Below are positions 1-7,931 of a stretch of DNA of 38,110 nt, piece by piece (within the stretch, counting starts at the first letter, position 1; each line of letters begins with the position of its first letter). The position numbers and the translations under genes were made by a program. The notes under the pieces are model-generated. The model was given only the letters and a program-made list of their open reading frames with translations. It searched no databases and had not been told where the DNA came from. The stretch comes from a virus: IMG/VR virus record IMGVR_UViG_3300031963_000403, positions 1-38,110 of that record. One strand, given 5' to 3'.

Positions 1-261
1 CTGCGGATTGACCTCTTCAACGCGGCGAAGATCGCGATTAAAGGTCATCGCGCCGAGAGTCCCCTCGACGGCCTGCGGAATCTGTGATCCGAGATACGCG
101 AGGGAGGGAGCTGCGATTGCAAGTCCACCCAACATGGCCGGCGAGAACGATGCAGACTTGTTTAGAGACTCGGCAGTTTTCTCCAGGGAACGGAGATCTT
201 CCGCCGTAATCTCACCCCGGGCATAGGCGGCATAGGCTGCCGCAGGGACTTGGATGGTCAT
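1..261 (-). CDS. Partial hypothetical virion-region protein with K-S-A-S motif
   Basis: The gene begins at ATG 261 and runs off the left edge, leaving 87 N-terminal codons with no stop. Its ATG overlaps the stop of the upstream 368-aa gene as ATGA, so the two are translationally coupled. The visible part starts MTIQVPAAAYAAYARGEI, then has an acidic helix, SLEKTAESLNKSAS at about residues 25-39, and a hydrophobic Gly/Ala segment (MLGGLAIAAPSLAYLG). The K-S-A-S tetrapeptide is the same K-x-A-S signature found many times in other minus-strand proteins here, and it lies just before the hydrophobic segment. I do not recognise a family. A processed internal virion protein is an inference from the motif and location. 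Confidence 0.75.
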   Translation of the reverse strand, partial: MTIQVPAAAYAAYARGEITAEDLRSLEKTAESLNKSASFSPAMLGGLAIAAPSLAYLGSQIPQAVEGTLGAMTFNRDLRRVEEVNPQ

Positions 262-1364
262 TTTCTCTCCTGCGCGGATGATGCCTGATTACGGCCTTGT
301 CTAAATTTCTTCCGGTATGCGTATGCTCCCAGCCCTACGGCACCGGCGGCTCCTCCCGCGTATAATCCAGCCTTCAGAGGCTCTGTCTCCGAGTATTGAA
401 GAGCCTTTTTTCCAGCTGCCTGGGCAGAACGAGCAAGACCGGCCACGGATGCCAATTTATCACCAAACAAGGACTCAGTCAGTGCCCTGTTCGCATACTC
501 AAGATCGGCTTGAATATCGCGCAACGCGATCTCAAGGTGAATGTGCCGCTCCTCCACCGCCGCCACCTTTGAGAATGAGGCAGGAAGTGGGTGCGATGGG
601 TTGATCTCTCCGAAGGATGCAGTCTTCGTCAGACGAAGCCCCACAGTCGTCCGCTCTTTTCCAAGCAGGTACGCGGAGAGATCTGATGCGACCTTGGTCG
701 CGGTCTCCTGGGATGTGGAGCTCCAGTCTGTGCCCTCGAAGCAGGCATGAAGAACGTCTTCTACGGACACGCCGTCCTTCACTGCGGCGTATGCTTCTTT
801 GGACAGCTCGCGCCTCGCGGACATGATCTCCGTATTGAGCGATCGGAGCTCCGCAGTCACCGCGGCGGATGCCTCCTTCAAAGAGTCATGGATCTTCTTG
901 AGATCATGGAGGCCCTGTGCCTGCGCAAACGGAGCACTATAGTCGGTGTCCGATGCAGACTTCATCAGTTCGTCAAAGGCATTTGCTGCTTTGAACTTCG
1001 GGAGTCTCGGCGCGGATGCAGATGCAGTTTTTTCTGTCATAACACCACCGGACAAAGAAGTTGCGCGTTTAGGCGCCGATGCGACCTTCTCTGCGCGAAG
1101 AACCTCGGCTGCGACTTCTGCATCCGGGGGATCGAAGACGATGTACCGATCGGCGCTGGAAGCCTGCTTGTGCATTCGCTCATACGTGTCGTGGTACGTC
1201 ATCTCGCAGATACGCCGAACATGCTCAGCTGTCAAGTTTGCGCCACAGGCACTTGCCTGCTTGATTACGGCCTCTGTCAGCGGAGTACCTCTGGACAGGA
1301 AGTCCGAGGTCGCCGCCTGAGCGAGACCTTGGAGATACTCTTTGGTGATCGGACTGCCGTACAT
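258..1364 (-). CDS. 368-aa protein with nine K-x-A-S motifs; possible scaffold or internal head protein
   Basis: The start is placed at ATG 1364 (MYGSPITKEY) because the reading frame further upstream is antisense to the helix-turn-helix gene and has only a TTG start. The protein is Ala/Ser/Lys rich and mostly helical in appearance. K-x-A-S occurs with lysines at residues 35, 66, 93, 112, 135, 163, 224, 247 and 303, plus a K-V-A-A variant at 266. A Gly/Ala hydrophobic segment (about 332-350) is followed by a basic tail (RKKFRQGRNQ). It is a short distance downstream of the terminase on the same strand, but separated by a plus-strand island. No known family is recognised. Regularly spaced short motifs in a helical Ala-rich protein fit a scaffold or internal protein cut at several sites, but that is inference. 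Confidence 0.8.
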   Translation of the reverse strand: MYGSPITKEYLQGLAQAATSDFLSRGTPLTEAVIKQASACGANLTAEHVRRICEMTYHDTYERMHKQASSADRYIVFDPPDAEVAAEVLRAEKVASAPKRATSLSGGVMTEKTASASAPRLPKFKAANAFDELMKSASDTDYSAPFAQAQGLHDLKKIHDSLKEASAAVTAELRSLNTEIMSARRELSKEAYAAVKDGVSVEDVLHACFEGTDWSSTSQETATKVASDLSAYLLGKERTTVGLRLTKTASFGEINPSHPLPASFSKVAAVEERHIHLEIALRDIQADLEYANRALTESLFGDKLASVAGLARSAQAAGKKALQYSETEPLKAGLYAGGAAGAVGLGAYAYRKKFRQGRNQASSAQERK

Positions 1365-1382
1365 CAGAAACCTGGAGTGGGA

Positions 1383-2054
1383 ATGAAGTACTCGATGAGT
1401 ATAGCCGACGCAGGACGCGTCCTCGGCAAGACAGAGAGAACTATCCGAAACTACATCAAGACGGGACAACTTACAAGTACTGGTAGCGGAAGATCTCGAC
1501 TACTGGATCCAGAAGAAGTCCACGAGCTTCTTGCCGCCCCAAAGGGAGAGCGGATTACTGTAGCCGAGATCCGCACTCTTCGCGCAACAGTGCGCCGTCT
1601 CGAGTCCGAGGTTGCAGTCATCCAGCACATGCTGGACCTGCGGAACGAAAGTCTTGGCATGACGAGTCAGTACGCGAAGGAGCTTCACGCTGCCATGATC
1701 GAGCAGTATGGGCGCCCTGCTGGCAGTTACTCCACGGCCGAGATGCGAGCATGGGCCGACATCTTTACACGGATGGATGAGGCCGATCTTCTGACATTCA
1801 GCGGTGCGGGGGCTGCATGGAAGATTCTACTTCGCCTGTGCGGACGGATGCTCTCCGAGGTGACCGCGCGTCCAGACTACTCCACGTCTCTTGAGCTTCA
1901 GCAGATTCATCGTCTGCTGGCAGATGGGAGGCGGAGATTGAAGATCTCGATCTTCATCTACTTGGAGAGTTTGAGTGACGCGAGCACAGCACTGGAGCGA
2001 ACCCTAAAAGAGGATGTGTTCGAGCGTCTAAAAAATGACATAAAACCGTCATAA
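1383..2054 (+). CDS. Helix-turn-helix DNA-binding protein with coiled coil
   Basis: The start ATG 1383 has GGAG 5 nt upstream. Residues about 5-50 (SIADAGRVLGKTERTIRNYI, then a wing-like GSGRSRLLDPEEV) match the helix-turn-helix of MerR/excisionase-type regulators, where the second helix recognises DNA. Residues about 55-85 form a heptad-like coiled coil (VAEIRTLRATVRRLESEVAV), so it probably dimerises. The C-terminal half is helical and unassigned. It is divergent from the 368-aa gene with only 18 nt between the two starts, so any promoter for either gene must lie inside the other. It may therefore regulate its neighbour or itself. It opens a two-gene plus-strand island. The DNA-binding call is firm; the target is unknown. 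Confidence 0.8.
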   Translation: MKYSMSIADAGRVLGKTERTIRNYIKTGQLTSTGSGRSRLLDPEEVHELLAAPKGERITVAEIRTLRATVRRLESEVAVIQHMLDLRNESLGMTSQYAKELHAAMIEQYGRPAGSYSTAEMRAWADIFTRMDEADLLTFSGAGAAWKILLRLCGRMLSEVTARPDYSTSLELQQIHRLLADGRRRLKISIFIYLESLSDASTALERTLKEDVFERLKNDIKPS

Positions 2055-2077
2055 CTAATTTGCTGTGGAGACATAGC

Positions 2078-2539
2078 ATGCCAAAGAAACTCCCCATTAG
2101 AGCACGCCCTCCGGCGGCGAACGTGCCTCCGGATCATGTCAACGATCAAAAAGCTTCTGTCATGGAGAACAAGAATACAATGGCTGAGAAGAACACCCAG
2201 ATGAACGCGTACACGTCCTACTCCTACTTCATGGAGGAGACGGTTGGCCTCGGCAGAAACGGCAAGCGTCTCGCCCATGGGGGCGTCGTCGCAGGCGGCA
2301 CCTGGGCCGCCGGCCGCTACGGCGGCGTCGAGATCATCAACAACAACCTCCCTGCCGCCCTCGGGATCGGCGCCGCGGCGGGCTTCCTGGGAACCGTCGC
2401 GATGGACAAAATGTTCATCGACTCGGAGCAGGAAGCGTTGATGCGCATCCAGAAGTACCGGGACAGCAACCCCGAGATCCAGAAGAAGGTCCAGGAAATG
2501 CTTCCTGACCTTCTGAATGAGATCCGCAAGACCGGCTGA
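2078..2539 (+). CDS. Small glycine-rich membrane-associated protein, unknown
   Basis: The start ATG 2078 (MPKKLPIRARPP) is chosen for its GGAG 7 nt upstream; later in-frame ATGs (2162, 2180) have poorer sites. The first 50 residues are polar and Pro/Asn rich. Residues about 70-115 are Gly/Ala-rich and hydrophobic in two blocks (GGVVAGGTWAAG and LGIGAAAGFLGTVAM), like glycine-zipper membrane helices. The C-terminus is a charged amphipathic helix. From about base 2240 the codons become much richer in third-position G/C than the flanking HTH and terminase genes, suggesting strong expression or a different origin. It lies 23 nt after the HTH gene and ends at a strong hairpin. Holin-like function is conceivable but unsupported. 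Confidence 0.75.
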   Translation: MPKKLPIRARPPAANVPPDHVNDQKASVMENKNTMAEKNTQMNAYTSYSYFMEETVGLGRNGKRLAHGGVVAGGTWAAGRYGGVEIINNNLPAALGIGAAAGFLGTVAMDKMFIDSEQEALMRIQKYRDSNPEIQKKVQEMLPDLLNEIRKTG

Positions 2540-2548
2540 TTCGATCTG

Positions 2549-2580
2549 ACTGACGCCCCGGCGGATGCCGGGGCGTCAGT
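2549..2580. terminator. Perfect 14-bp hairpin between convergent genes
   Basis: The arms ACTGACGCCCCGGC (2549-2562) and GCCGGGGCGTCAGT (2567-2580) pair perfectly around a GGAT loop. The hairpin sits between the stop of the glycine-rich membrane gene (2539) and the terminase stop (TCA at 2576-2578, inside the 3' arm). There is no strong U-run on either side, so it is a weak match to an intrinsic terminator but well placed as a bidirectional one. Confidence 0.7.
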
Positions 2581-4300
2581 CCTTATCCAGTTCTCGATCA
2601 ATTTTAGCACTTGGAACGAGAATATCTGGGCGAGGGTTGTCGATCATAGAAGCCATGAAGCACAGCAACAGCGCATGAAAACTATCATCGGTAGTATTTG
2701 GCGACTTCTTATACTCAGTCATGCGCGTTCTCTCGTTGTATTCCGAGAAGATGGCCAGCATGTCCGCTCCGTAAGGACTGCCGAACTCGGACCACTTGGG
2801 GAACCGGAATACTGACCGCCGCTTGATGGCGTTGAAGATCGCGCTCATTACCTCAGAGCGATGGATGAGAAAGCGGCCCTTTGCAGAGTCGTAGTTCACG
2901 ATCGTCTTGGGGGTTGAGTACTGATACCGCACCACGCGCTGTGATCCGTAGAGACGAAGAAGCTCGTCGTTCGGCCAGTAGCCTCCTCCATAGTCCACCC
3001 CGACTCGCGACACTTCGAAGGCGGCAAGCAGCTTCTTGATCTTGGAGATTTGCTCTTTCGGCTCCGCCTCCGCGCCAGTGAAGCGGTGAGCAAAGACGAT
3101 ACGAAAGAAGCCGTCGATGTAGGCCCCGATCATGATGATCGTGTACGAGTTATTCGAGTCCTGTCCCCAGTCAATCCCGGCGTAGACCTGCTTTCCTCTC
3201 AGCTTGGTCATGAATTCTTTTAGCTTGTCCGGCTTAAAAGAGAACTCTCCATCGCAACAAGCCTGAACATCTCCCTGCATTAGGGGTCGTTGGCCTGAGT
3301 CGAAGCTGGCCCCAAGCACCTCGTTGTAGAACTTGGCGCGCGGGTACTGGTTGTACTTGGTGAGAATGTTGCTCCACTCCAACCACGGGACCATCAACTG
3401 TGGGATGCGGAAGCCCTCGAAGATGTCGAACTTCGGGTTGGGATTTCCTGTCTTGACCCACCGGGCAAGTGGGTGGTCCGGACGGATGACCTCCCCGCAT
3501 CGATCGCACGACAATCCTTTGATGCCGATGTTCCGTTCCCCAAGAATGTTCCAGTGCCAGGAGCCGGGATTGTTTGGAAGGCCGTGTCGATCACAAGGAA
3601 CCGCCCACTCGTTCTGAGTGGAGTACGCGTCCCAGTAGACCTGGATCGAGTTGTCCAAGCTCTTGGGGGTTCCGCTGTAAATGAACCACTTGAATGGACT
3701 GTGGGACGCTGCCTCCTCGATGACCGGGATGTTGTCCAGCAGGAGGTCCTGAAACTCGTCCATGCAAATGAGATCGGCGGACAGACCGCGACAGCGGTCT
3801 GCGTTCAGAAACGCATACCTGAGCTTGATCTCGCTGCGATTGATCGCCTTCTTCTCAAAGACGTTGTCAGTGAGATGCATCGGGAACCAGGTCTTCAGAT
3901 CAGGACAAGTCTCCAGCGGCTCCTTGAGTCTCGTCTTGGAAAACTCCTTTGTCTGCTGGCTCGAAGGGGAGACGTAGAGAATACGAAAGTGCGGAATGAG
4001 ACACGCATAAGACAGCGTCTTGTTCCCGAGGGTCGTGCTCTTTTCCACCTGACGCCCGCACATCAAAAGGACGCGTGGAGCCTGGATGTCGTAGATTTCC
4101 CGTAAGTATCTACGCTCGGCGAAAGAGAAGTTCTCCAATTGCCGCGTGTGCGGGTTGGGCATCATCATCGTCGTCTCAATGAACTGAGACGGCCGGACAG
4201 GGATCTGCGCGTCACGGATGTCCTGCTCGCTCAGGCGGACCTGGTCCACAGTCGGCGGCGTGTAGTCCCAGGGACCGGACAGGGAGTTCAGAAAACTCAT
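2576..4300 (-). CDS. terL: Terminase large subunit (GpA-like, with zinc ribbon)
   Basis: This is the ATP-driven DNA-packaging motor and headful or site nuclease that docks on the portal. The start ATG 4300 (MSFLNSLSGP) has GGAG 5 nt upstream; a possible ATG at 4354 would overlap the divergent promoter region. In the 574-aa form the Walker A is CGRQVEKST (81-89), Walker B LICMDE (177-182) and the coupling motif SGTP (209-212). A zinc-ribbon-like insert (C236, H239, C265, C268) and the block FRIPQLMVPW resemble GpA-family terminases. The RNase H-like nuclease has GIDWG (D377), VDYGGG (D436) and TTDDSFH (D538/D539). The Walker A has Glu where Gly usually precedes the catalytic Lys. No small subunit was recognised. 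Confidence 0.93.
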   Translation of the reverse strand: MSFLNSLSGPWDYTPPTVDQVRLSEQDIRDAQIPVRPSQFIETTMMMPNPHTRQLENFSFAERRYLREIYDIQAPRVLLMCGRQVEKSTTLGNKTLSYACLIPHFRILYVSPSSQQTKEFSKTRLKEPLETCPDLKTWFPMHLTDNVFEKKAINRSEIKLRYAFLNADRCRGLSADLICMDEFQDLLLDNIPVIEEAASHSPFKWFIYSGTPKSLDNSIQVYWDAYSTQNEWAVPCDRHGLPNNPGSWHWNILGERNIGIKGLSCDRCGEVIRPDHPLARWVKTGNPNPKFDIFEGFRIPQLMVPWLEWSNILTKYNQYPRAKFYNEVLGASFDSGQRPLMQGDVQACCDGEFSFKPDKLKEFMTKLRGKQVYAGIDWGQDSNNSYTIIMIGAYIDGFFRIVFAHRFTGAEAEPKEQISKIKKLLAAFEVSRVGVDYGGGYWPNDELLRLYGSQRVVRYQYSTPKTIVNYDSAKGRFLIHRSEVMSAIFNAIKRRSVFRFPKWSEFGSPYGADMLAIFSEYNERTRMTEYKKSPNTTDDSFHALLLCFMASMIDNPRPDILVPSAKIDRELDKD

Positions 4301-4355
4301 GATTTCTCCGTCATAAGAGTTTTGCTCACGATGAGCATAAGGGGGTTTCGACATA
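4301..4355. promoter_or_regulatory. Divergent promoter region, terminase and 190-aa gene
   Basis: These 55 bases separate the terminase start from the plus-strand 190-aa gene. Read on the minus strand they contain TTATGCTC (4340-4333) and TTATGAC (4316-4310), the second ending 9 nt before the terminase ATG. The same pair occurs before the RNA polymerase gene. A 5-bp inverted repeat, GCTCA-cga-TGAGC, lies at 4324-4336. Promoter function is inferred from position and repetition only. Confidence 0.45.
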
Positions 4356-4928
4356 ATGGCTACTATCGTCTCGGGTTACGAAATCAGGCAGATTCGTGGT
4401 GAGGCCAGCTTCGCGCTGGTCCTCCACCTCCTCGATCTGAAGGCGCTGACGAGCGCCACCACCATCCGGATGGTCTCGGAGGATATCTCCGAGATCCTGC
4501 GCTTCCTCAAGAGCCGTGAGAAGCGGTTCGGGGAAGATATCCACGTCAGGTCCGCCCGGCCCCTGAAGCTGACGCTTCGGGGGAAAGAGCGGGTCGGAAA
4601 GGTGGCGGGTCACTCCGTCACCATCGATGAGTGGTTCGGGCTTCGGGCTTGGACGTGGCTCGACATGGAGGGGGAAGGCGGGCAGATCAACGTCCCCGTC
4701 CTCGTGGCGGAAGTCGGACTCCACGAGCTCAAGCCCGAGGAGGGAGAGTCCCTCCAGAAGATGTTCCGCGAGTACGTCGCGGGCACCCTCGCGGAACTCC
4801 GGACCACCCATCCCCTCCGGTCCGTCTGGCAGGTTACGCTGGACGCGCATGGACGATACATCTTCGACAGCGCCCCCGCCGCTCAGTCTGCGGTGGGTGC
4901 CGATGGCAGTAAGGAGCTTCGAGCGTAG
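4356..4928 (+). CDS. 190-aa hypothetical protein
   Basis: ATG 4356 lies about 10 nt after a GGGGG run that could act as a weak ribosome site. The protein looks like a mixed alpha/beta soluble protein. It has an Ile/Val-rich strand-like C-terminal half (INVPVLVAEVGLHEL, VWQVTLDAHGRYIF) and a helical charged stretch (DISEILRFLKSREKRFGE). No motif, signal peptide or membrane segment is visible. Its codons are strongly G/C-ended compared with the minus-strand neighbours, as in the 2078-2539 gene. It overlaps the following 92-aa gene by 26 nt, and the pair forms a plus-strand island between the terminase and the structural cluster. Function unknown; accessory or moron-type cargo is possible. Confidence 0.75.
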   Translation: MATIVSGYEIRQIRGEASFALVLHLLDLKALTSATTIRMVSEDISEILRFLKSREKRFGEDIHVRSARPLKLTLRGKERVGKVAGHSVTIDEWFGLRAWTWLDMEGEGGQINVPVLVAEVGLHELKPEEGESLQKMFREYVAGTLAELRTTHPLRSVWQVTLDAHGRYIFDSAPAAQSAVGADGSKELRA

Positions 4929-5181
4929 TCTGCTCGGAGACCTCTACGCCTGGGATCTGGTGCCGCAGGTGGACCCCCTCAAGTGGGTGTTCCACCTGCG
5001 GCTGTGTCGCCACATTACAAAAGAGGAGGTTCCTTTTTTTAGGTCCCTCCTCAAAGAGTGGTGTGAGGCAAACGACGCCATATACAAGAAGTCCCACTGG
5101 GATAAGTGGGACTTCAAGGCGATCATTCTCATCAAGGGCTTAGGGCCGATTCGCGAGAACGATCCGTTTCAAGCCTCTTGA
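4903..5181 (+). CDS. 92-aa hypothetical protein
   Basis: The frame is open from 4627, but the upstream part is in a second frame inside the 190-aa gene, so the start is put at ATG 4903 (MAVRSFERSLLGDLYAWDL). The ribosome site is weak (GGTGGGTG), consistent with coupling to the overlapping upstream gene. The protein is aromatic- and Lys-rich (KWVFHLRLCRHITKEEVPFF, HWDKWDFKAIILIKGLG) with no recognisable motif. It ends 13 nt inside the 3' end of the convergent 118-aa gene, so the two transcripts overlap. Confidence 0.6.
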   Translation: MAVRSFERSLLGDLYAWDLVPQVDPLKWVFHLRLCRHITKEEVPFFRSLLKEWCEANDAIYKKSHWDKWDFKAIILIKGLGPIRENDPFQAS

Positions 5182-5525
5182 AGGCAGCGATCCACCAGAT
5201 CGAGAAATTTTTCGGTGTAGTGACTGTAGTTGAAGAACGGCGACTCGCAGACTTTTTTAGCCCGTACTGCTAAGGACTCGAACTCTGGAACATAGGATGC
5301 GCTGAAGTCATCCGTCTTCCCAAAGTGCGCTTCGATGATTTCGGCCAGAAGGGCCTGGAAGTCCTTGTGCCGAACATTGAAGAACTGGTAGATCAAGTCG
5401 TCGTTCTTGACGACGATCACTGCTTTGAACTTCTTCCCTCGGTACTCCGCACGGGGAGGGAGGGAGACCTTGACTTCATGCCCCGGCTTTGAACGCTCGG
5501 GGTCTTCCATGAATGTGGGGATCAT
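5169..5525 (-). CDS. 118-aa hypothetical protein
   Basis: ATG 5525 overlaps the stop of the upstream 186-aa gene (TAATG), so it is probably coupled to it; there is no independent ribosome site. The protein starts with a Pro-rich basic stretch, then has a beta-hairpin-like part (KKFKAVIVVKNDDLIYQFF) and a helical C-terminus. No family recognised. It is the last gene of the long structural operon that begins at the RNA polymerase, so a minor virion or assembly role is a reasonable guess. The 3' end overlaps the convergent 92-aa gene by 13 nt. Confidence 0.75.
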   Translation of the reverse strand: MIPTFMEDPERSKPGHEVKVSLPPRAEYRGKKFKAVIVVKNDDLIYQFFNVRHKDFQALLAEIIEAHFGKTDDFSASYVPEFESLAVRAKKVCESPFFNYSHYTEKFLDLVDRCLQEA

Positions 5526-6085
5526 TAACCAATGTCCGCGTAGAGTTTGAAGGTTCCGCCGGTGGCATTGTGCAGCACCAAGTTCGCCCAGTTGGCCAGT
5601 ACGGGAAACTCCAATGTGTATTTCTCTCCGATAGTAAGAAGCTGATGCTTGATGACGTACTCCGCTACGTCGGCCTCAAACTTGGAGGACGTGTAGTTTG
5701 GTGACACCAGTTGTCGAAACCAGTGACTCGCCGTGGTCAGGTCGGGTGCGCCCAGGCTAGAAAGTCGAAGATTAATGTGCAGATCCTGGGTCGGGGCCGC
5801 AACCACCTCAATACCAAAAAGGATCTTGGTGGCATTTGCTACATTGATTGCCTCAGATACATGACCTGCCGCCAACGCGGCAGCGTAATTTGCGGTGTCT
5901 CCAGGCCCAGTGTAGATCGGAGTGGTCCTGCGATCCCGGGTCGCATCGTTGAAGAACACGGAGATCCATCCGCTGCTGTTTACCGTATAGTCAGGACCTC
6001 CTACCAAGCCAGGAATGTTTTGTTCTTCTAGGAACTCAATCATCTGGTTCTCATCACGAACCGACTTAGAACGAAGGACAGGCAT
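5525..6085 (-). CDS. 186-aa hypothetical structural-cluster protein
   Basis: ATG 6085 has GGAG 8 nt upstream and overlaps the previous stop by one base (TAATG). The sequence begins with a charged helix, has a Gly/Pro-rich centre (GGPDYTVNSSGWISVFFNDA, TGPGDTANYAA) and ends in probable beta strands (YTLEFPVLANWANLVLHN). Such compact alpha/beta proteins of 150-190 aa are common among neck, tail-completion and baseplate proteins, but no specific family is recognised. It lies between a helical 287-aa protein and the 118-aa gene. Confidence 0.75.
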   Translation of the reverse strand: MPVLRSKSVRDENQMIEFLEEQNIPGLVGGPDYTVNSSGWISVFFNDATRDRRTTPIYTGPGDTANYAAALAAGHVSEAINVANATKILFGIEVVAAPTQDLHINLRLSSLGAPDLTTASHWFRQLVSPNYTSSKFEADVAEYVIKHQLLTIGEKYTLEFPVLANWANLVLHNATGGTFKLYADIG

Positions 6086-6948
6086 TACCGTTTCTCCGAG
6101 TGAAGGATCTCGTCGCGAGATCGATTCGAAATGGAACCCGTGGGCGACAAGTCTAACAGGCTCGGGATCTTCTTGTTGCCGTGAAGGACCTTGAACTTCT
6201 CAAACTTCTTGAGCGTCTCTTGCAGGGCCGTGTCTCCGGCCTGCACACGCTCGTCGATCCGCGCAAGTCCGCGTGCGAGATTACCGAGCATCTCCACCTT
6301 CTTGTCTGAGAGCGGAAGTGTCCGCGTCTCCAGAAAGGTGTGGTACAGCTCGGATCGGACCTCCATCATGATCTTCTTGCCGTCCAGCTCTTTGCGGATC
6401 CCGGCCCGATATGCCGCAGCTTCAGGACCGGCGCGCACAGCCAGATGATAGGACTGGAGTAGGGGACTGACCCTCCCGCTCGTGTCTCCGTTGAGGTACT
6501 TGGCCCAGCCGCCAACTCCCATCAGATCCGAGTTCCAGAAGTAATGACGGAACGCAGCCACCGCCAACTCTGATACCGGATGGCCGAGCTCGGCAAGATT
6601 GCGGGATGCCTCGCTGTACGGCACTCCGCTCATCAGCAGCGTCTCAAGCTTTTCTCTTACAATCGGAGCAGAGAGAATCTTGTCTCTCATCTCTTCTGTG
6701 TTCTTGTCCGGATGTACCAGCGAGTAGAGGCCGTTCTTCCGGAGCCAGGACGTTGTGGTGCGATGCTTAGAATCCCAAGGACGGAAGTCCTTGGGAACCT
6801 TGGCAAGAATCTCTTGGCACTTCTTGAAGTCCTCTTCAGAGACCTCTGAGAGCCCGTGAATTTCCAGATTCAGGTTTACGTCGTCATGGGACAGTGCTGC
6901 CCCAATCACGAGTAAGTACTTGATAAAGAATTCTGCGGGATGTGCCAA
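6085..6948 (-). CDS. 287-aa hypothetical helical protein, TTG start
   Basis: The longest frame opens with TTG at 7017, overlapping the upstream gene by 62 nt with a poor site. I prefer TTG 6948 (M-A-H-P-A-E-F-F): it lies 7 nt after the upstream stop and has GAGGGG 4-5 nt upstream, overlapping that stop (TGAGGGGACTTTG). The protein is mostly charged alpha helix with a Trp/Tyr-rich middle (AFRHYFWNSDLMGVGGWAKY) and a Lys-rich C-terminus (ETLKKFEKFKVLHGNKK). No catalytic motif, signal or membrane segment is seen. It sits in the structural operon. Function unknown. Confidence 0.75.
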   Translation of the reverse strand: MAHPAEFFIKYLLVIGAALSHDDVNLNLEIHGLSEVSEEDFKKCQEILAKVPKDFRPWDSKHRTTTSWLRKNGLYSLVHPDKNTEEMRDKILSAPIVREKLETLLMSGVPYSEASRNLAELGHPVSELAVAAFRHYFWNSDLMGVGGWAKYLNGDTSGRVSPLLQSYHLAVRAGPEAAAYRAGIRKELDGKKIMMEVRSELYHTFLETRTLPLSDKKVEMLGNLARGLARIDERVQAGDTALQETLKKFEKFKVLHGNKKIPSLLDLSPTGSISNRSRDEILHSEKR

Positions 6949-6955
6949 AGTCCCC

Positions 6956-7501
6956 TCAGTAGCGATACGGGCTTCCGTAATGCCTGCCGTAAGTCTGTCG
7001 ATCGATCTTCCGATCAAGCCTGTCTATTGCGGCCATCTGACGCTGATGGCGAGCTTCCCGTTCCCAGTACTCGTCTTCGCGGCGTCGCCTCACTTGCTCA
7101 AGTCCCATCTCCACGGAGGCTTTTTCATACGACTTAGTCTTTTTGATCTTCTTCATTCTTTCAATCTCTGCTGCATCGGACTCGGACAGCGCGGCTCCAG
7201 TTAACGCCCCAAGCCCGCCGCCAATGACCCCTCCTGCCAGAGTCCCGGGAACTCCGCCTGACAGCCCCACGAGTCCGCCAAGGGCGGCTCCCGTAATTCC
7301 GCCCACGGCCATTGCGGTCCCCAGAGGGGTCCTCTGCTCAGATGACTTGATGTCGGCGTACCGCTTTACCTTCTCAGTGCGGTACTTCACAGGCTCCAGA
7401 GCCTCGGAGACGTCGGGACGTGATTCCCCAAAAACGCGAGCCTCCTTCGTCCAAAGAGGATGAGACTCTAAGAGGATGTTGTAGGCGGCGATCTTGTTCA
7501 T
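6956..7501 (-). CDS. MNKIAAY-leader protein with glycine zipper and coiled coil
   Basis: ATG 7501 (MNKIAAYNILLESHPLW) is chosen because this N-terminus closely matches the 123-aa gene upstream and partly matches the 160-aa gene at 12309-12791. Residues 1-25 are the shared leader (MNKIAAY, HPLW, then T-K-E-A). Residues about 60-105 are Gly/Ala-rich hydrophobic helices with GxxxG spacing (AVGGITGAALGGLVGLSGG, then GGVIGGGLGALTGAAL). The last 75 residues are a strongly charged coiled coil rich in Arg/Glu ending in Tyr/Arg. The 48 nt upstream are A/T rich and could hold an internal promoter. I infer a membrane-active internal virion protein; the family is unknown to me. Confidence 0.8.
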   Translation of the reverse strand: MNKIAAYNILLESHPLWTKEARVFGESRPDVSEALEPVKYRTEKVKRYADIKSSEQRTPLGTAMAVGGITGAALGGLVGLSGGVPGTLAGGVIGGGLGALTGAALSESDAAEIERMKKIKKTKSYEKASVEMGLEQVRRRREDEYWEREARHQRQMAAIDRLDRKIDRQTYGRHYGSPYRY

Positions 7502-7549
7502 TCTAGTTTCTCTAGGCAGAGGATTTAGAACCAATAGAAATATCTCACT

Positions 7550-7921
7550 CTAGTCAGAATTTACTAACTTTTTCTGAGCTGCGAAGCCGACAAGAGGTGA
7601 TATTACAGGGGCCACGCCAAATGGAATGAAGCCGTAATTCCTTAAGTTCCTAAGAGACGGGTGGAGTCGACTTGCGGCCTCTATTCCTCCCAGGAGTGCG
7701 AGAGGAGCTGCTGCTCCTGCTGCTGCCCCACGTAGGGCTCCCATGCCCCGTTCTCCTTCTTGCGCTGCAAGAGCCCCTCCCGCAGCGCCTAGGGCCGCGG
7801 GTACAGGAAGCAACACACTGGCCGCATGGACGGGGCTTAGGAAGATAGCTTGCTTCTCAAACTCCTTATTCCAAAGAGGATGCTCGGATATAAGCATTTC
7901 ATAAGCGGCGATCTTGTCCAT
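7550..7921 (-). CDS. MDKIAAY-leader small membrane-active protein
   Basis: ATG 7921 has GAGGG 7 nt upstream. The N-terminal leader (MDKIAAYEMLISEHPLWNKE) aligns almost residue for residue with that of the 181-aa gene just downstream, so the pair probably arose by duplication of the leader or of the gene. F-E-K-Q-A follows at residues 21-25, a variant of the K-x-A-S signature. The rest is Ala/Gly/Pro-rich and hydrophobic, with three likely membrane segments (about 31-52, 63-82 and 97-115). There is no classical signal peptide. An internal head protein delivered with DNA and inserted into the host membrane would fit, but this is inference. Confidence 0.8.
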   Translation of the reverse strand: MDKIAAYEMLISEHPLWNKEFEKQAIFLSPVHAASVLLPVPAALGAAGGALAAQEGERGMGALRGAAAGAAAPLALLGGIEAASRLHPSLRNLRNYGFIPFGVAPVISPLVGFAAQKKLVNSD

Positions 7922-7931
7922 CAGCCGACCC

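Noticed and set aside
747-1382. Long upstream extension of the HTH reading frame
   Set aside because: It is antisense to the 368-aa gene, while ATG 1383 has a good ribosome site and begins the recognisable HTH domain.
3473-4105. Open frame of 210 codons on the plus strand
   Set aside because: It is fully antisense to the terminase coding region, which has all catalytic motifs.
6949-7017. Start of the 287-aa gene at TTG 7017
   Set aside because: It would overlap the upstream gene by 62 nt with a poor ribosome site; TTG 6948 has GAGGGG and follows the upstream stop.
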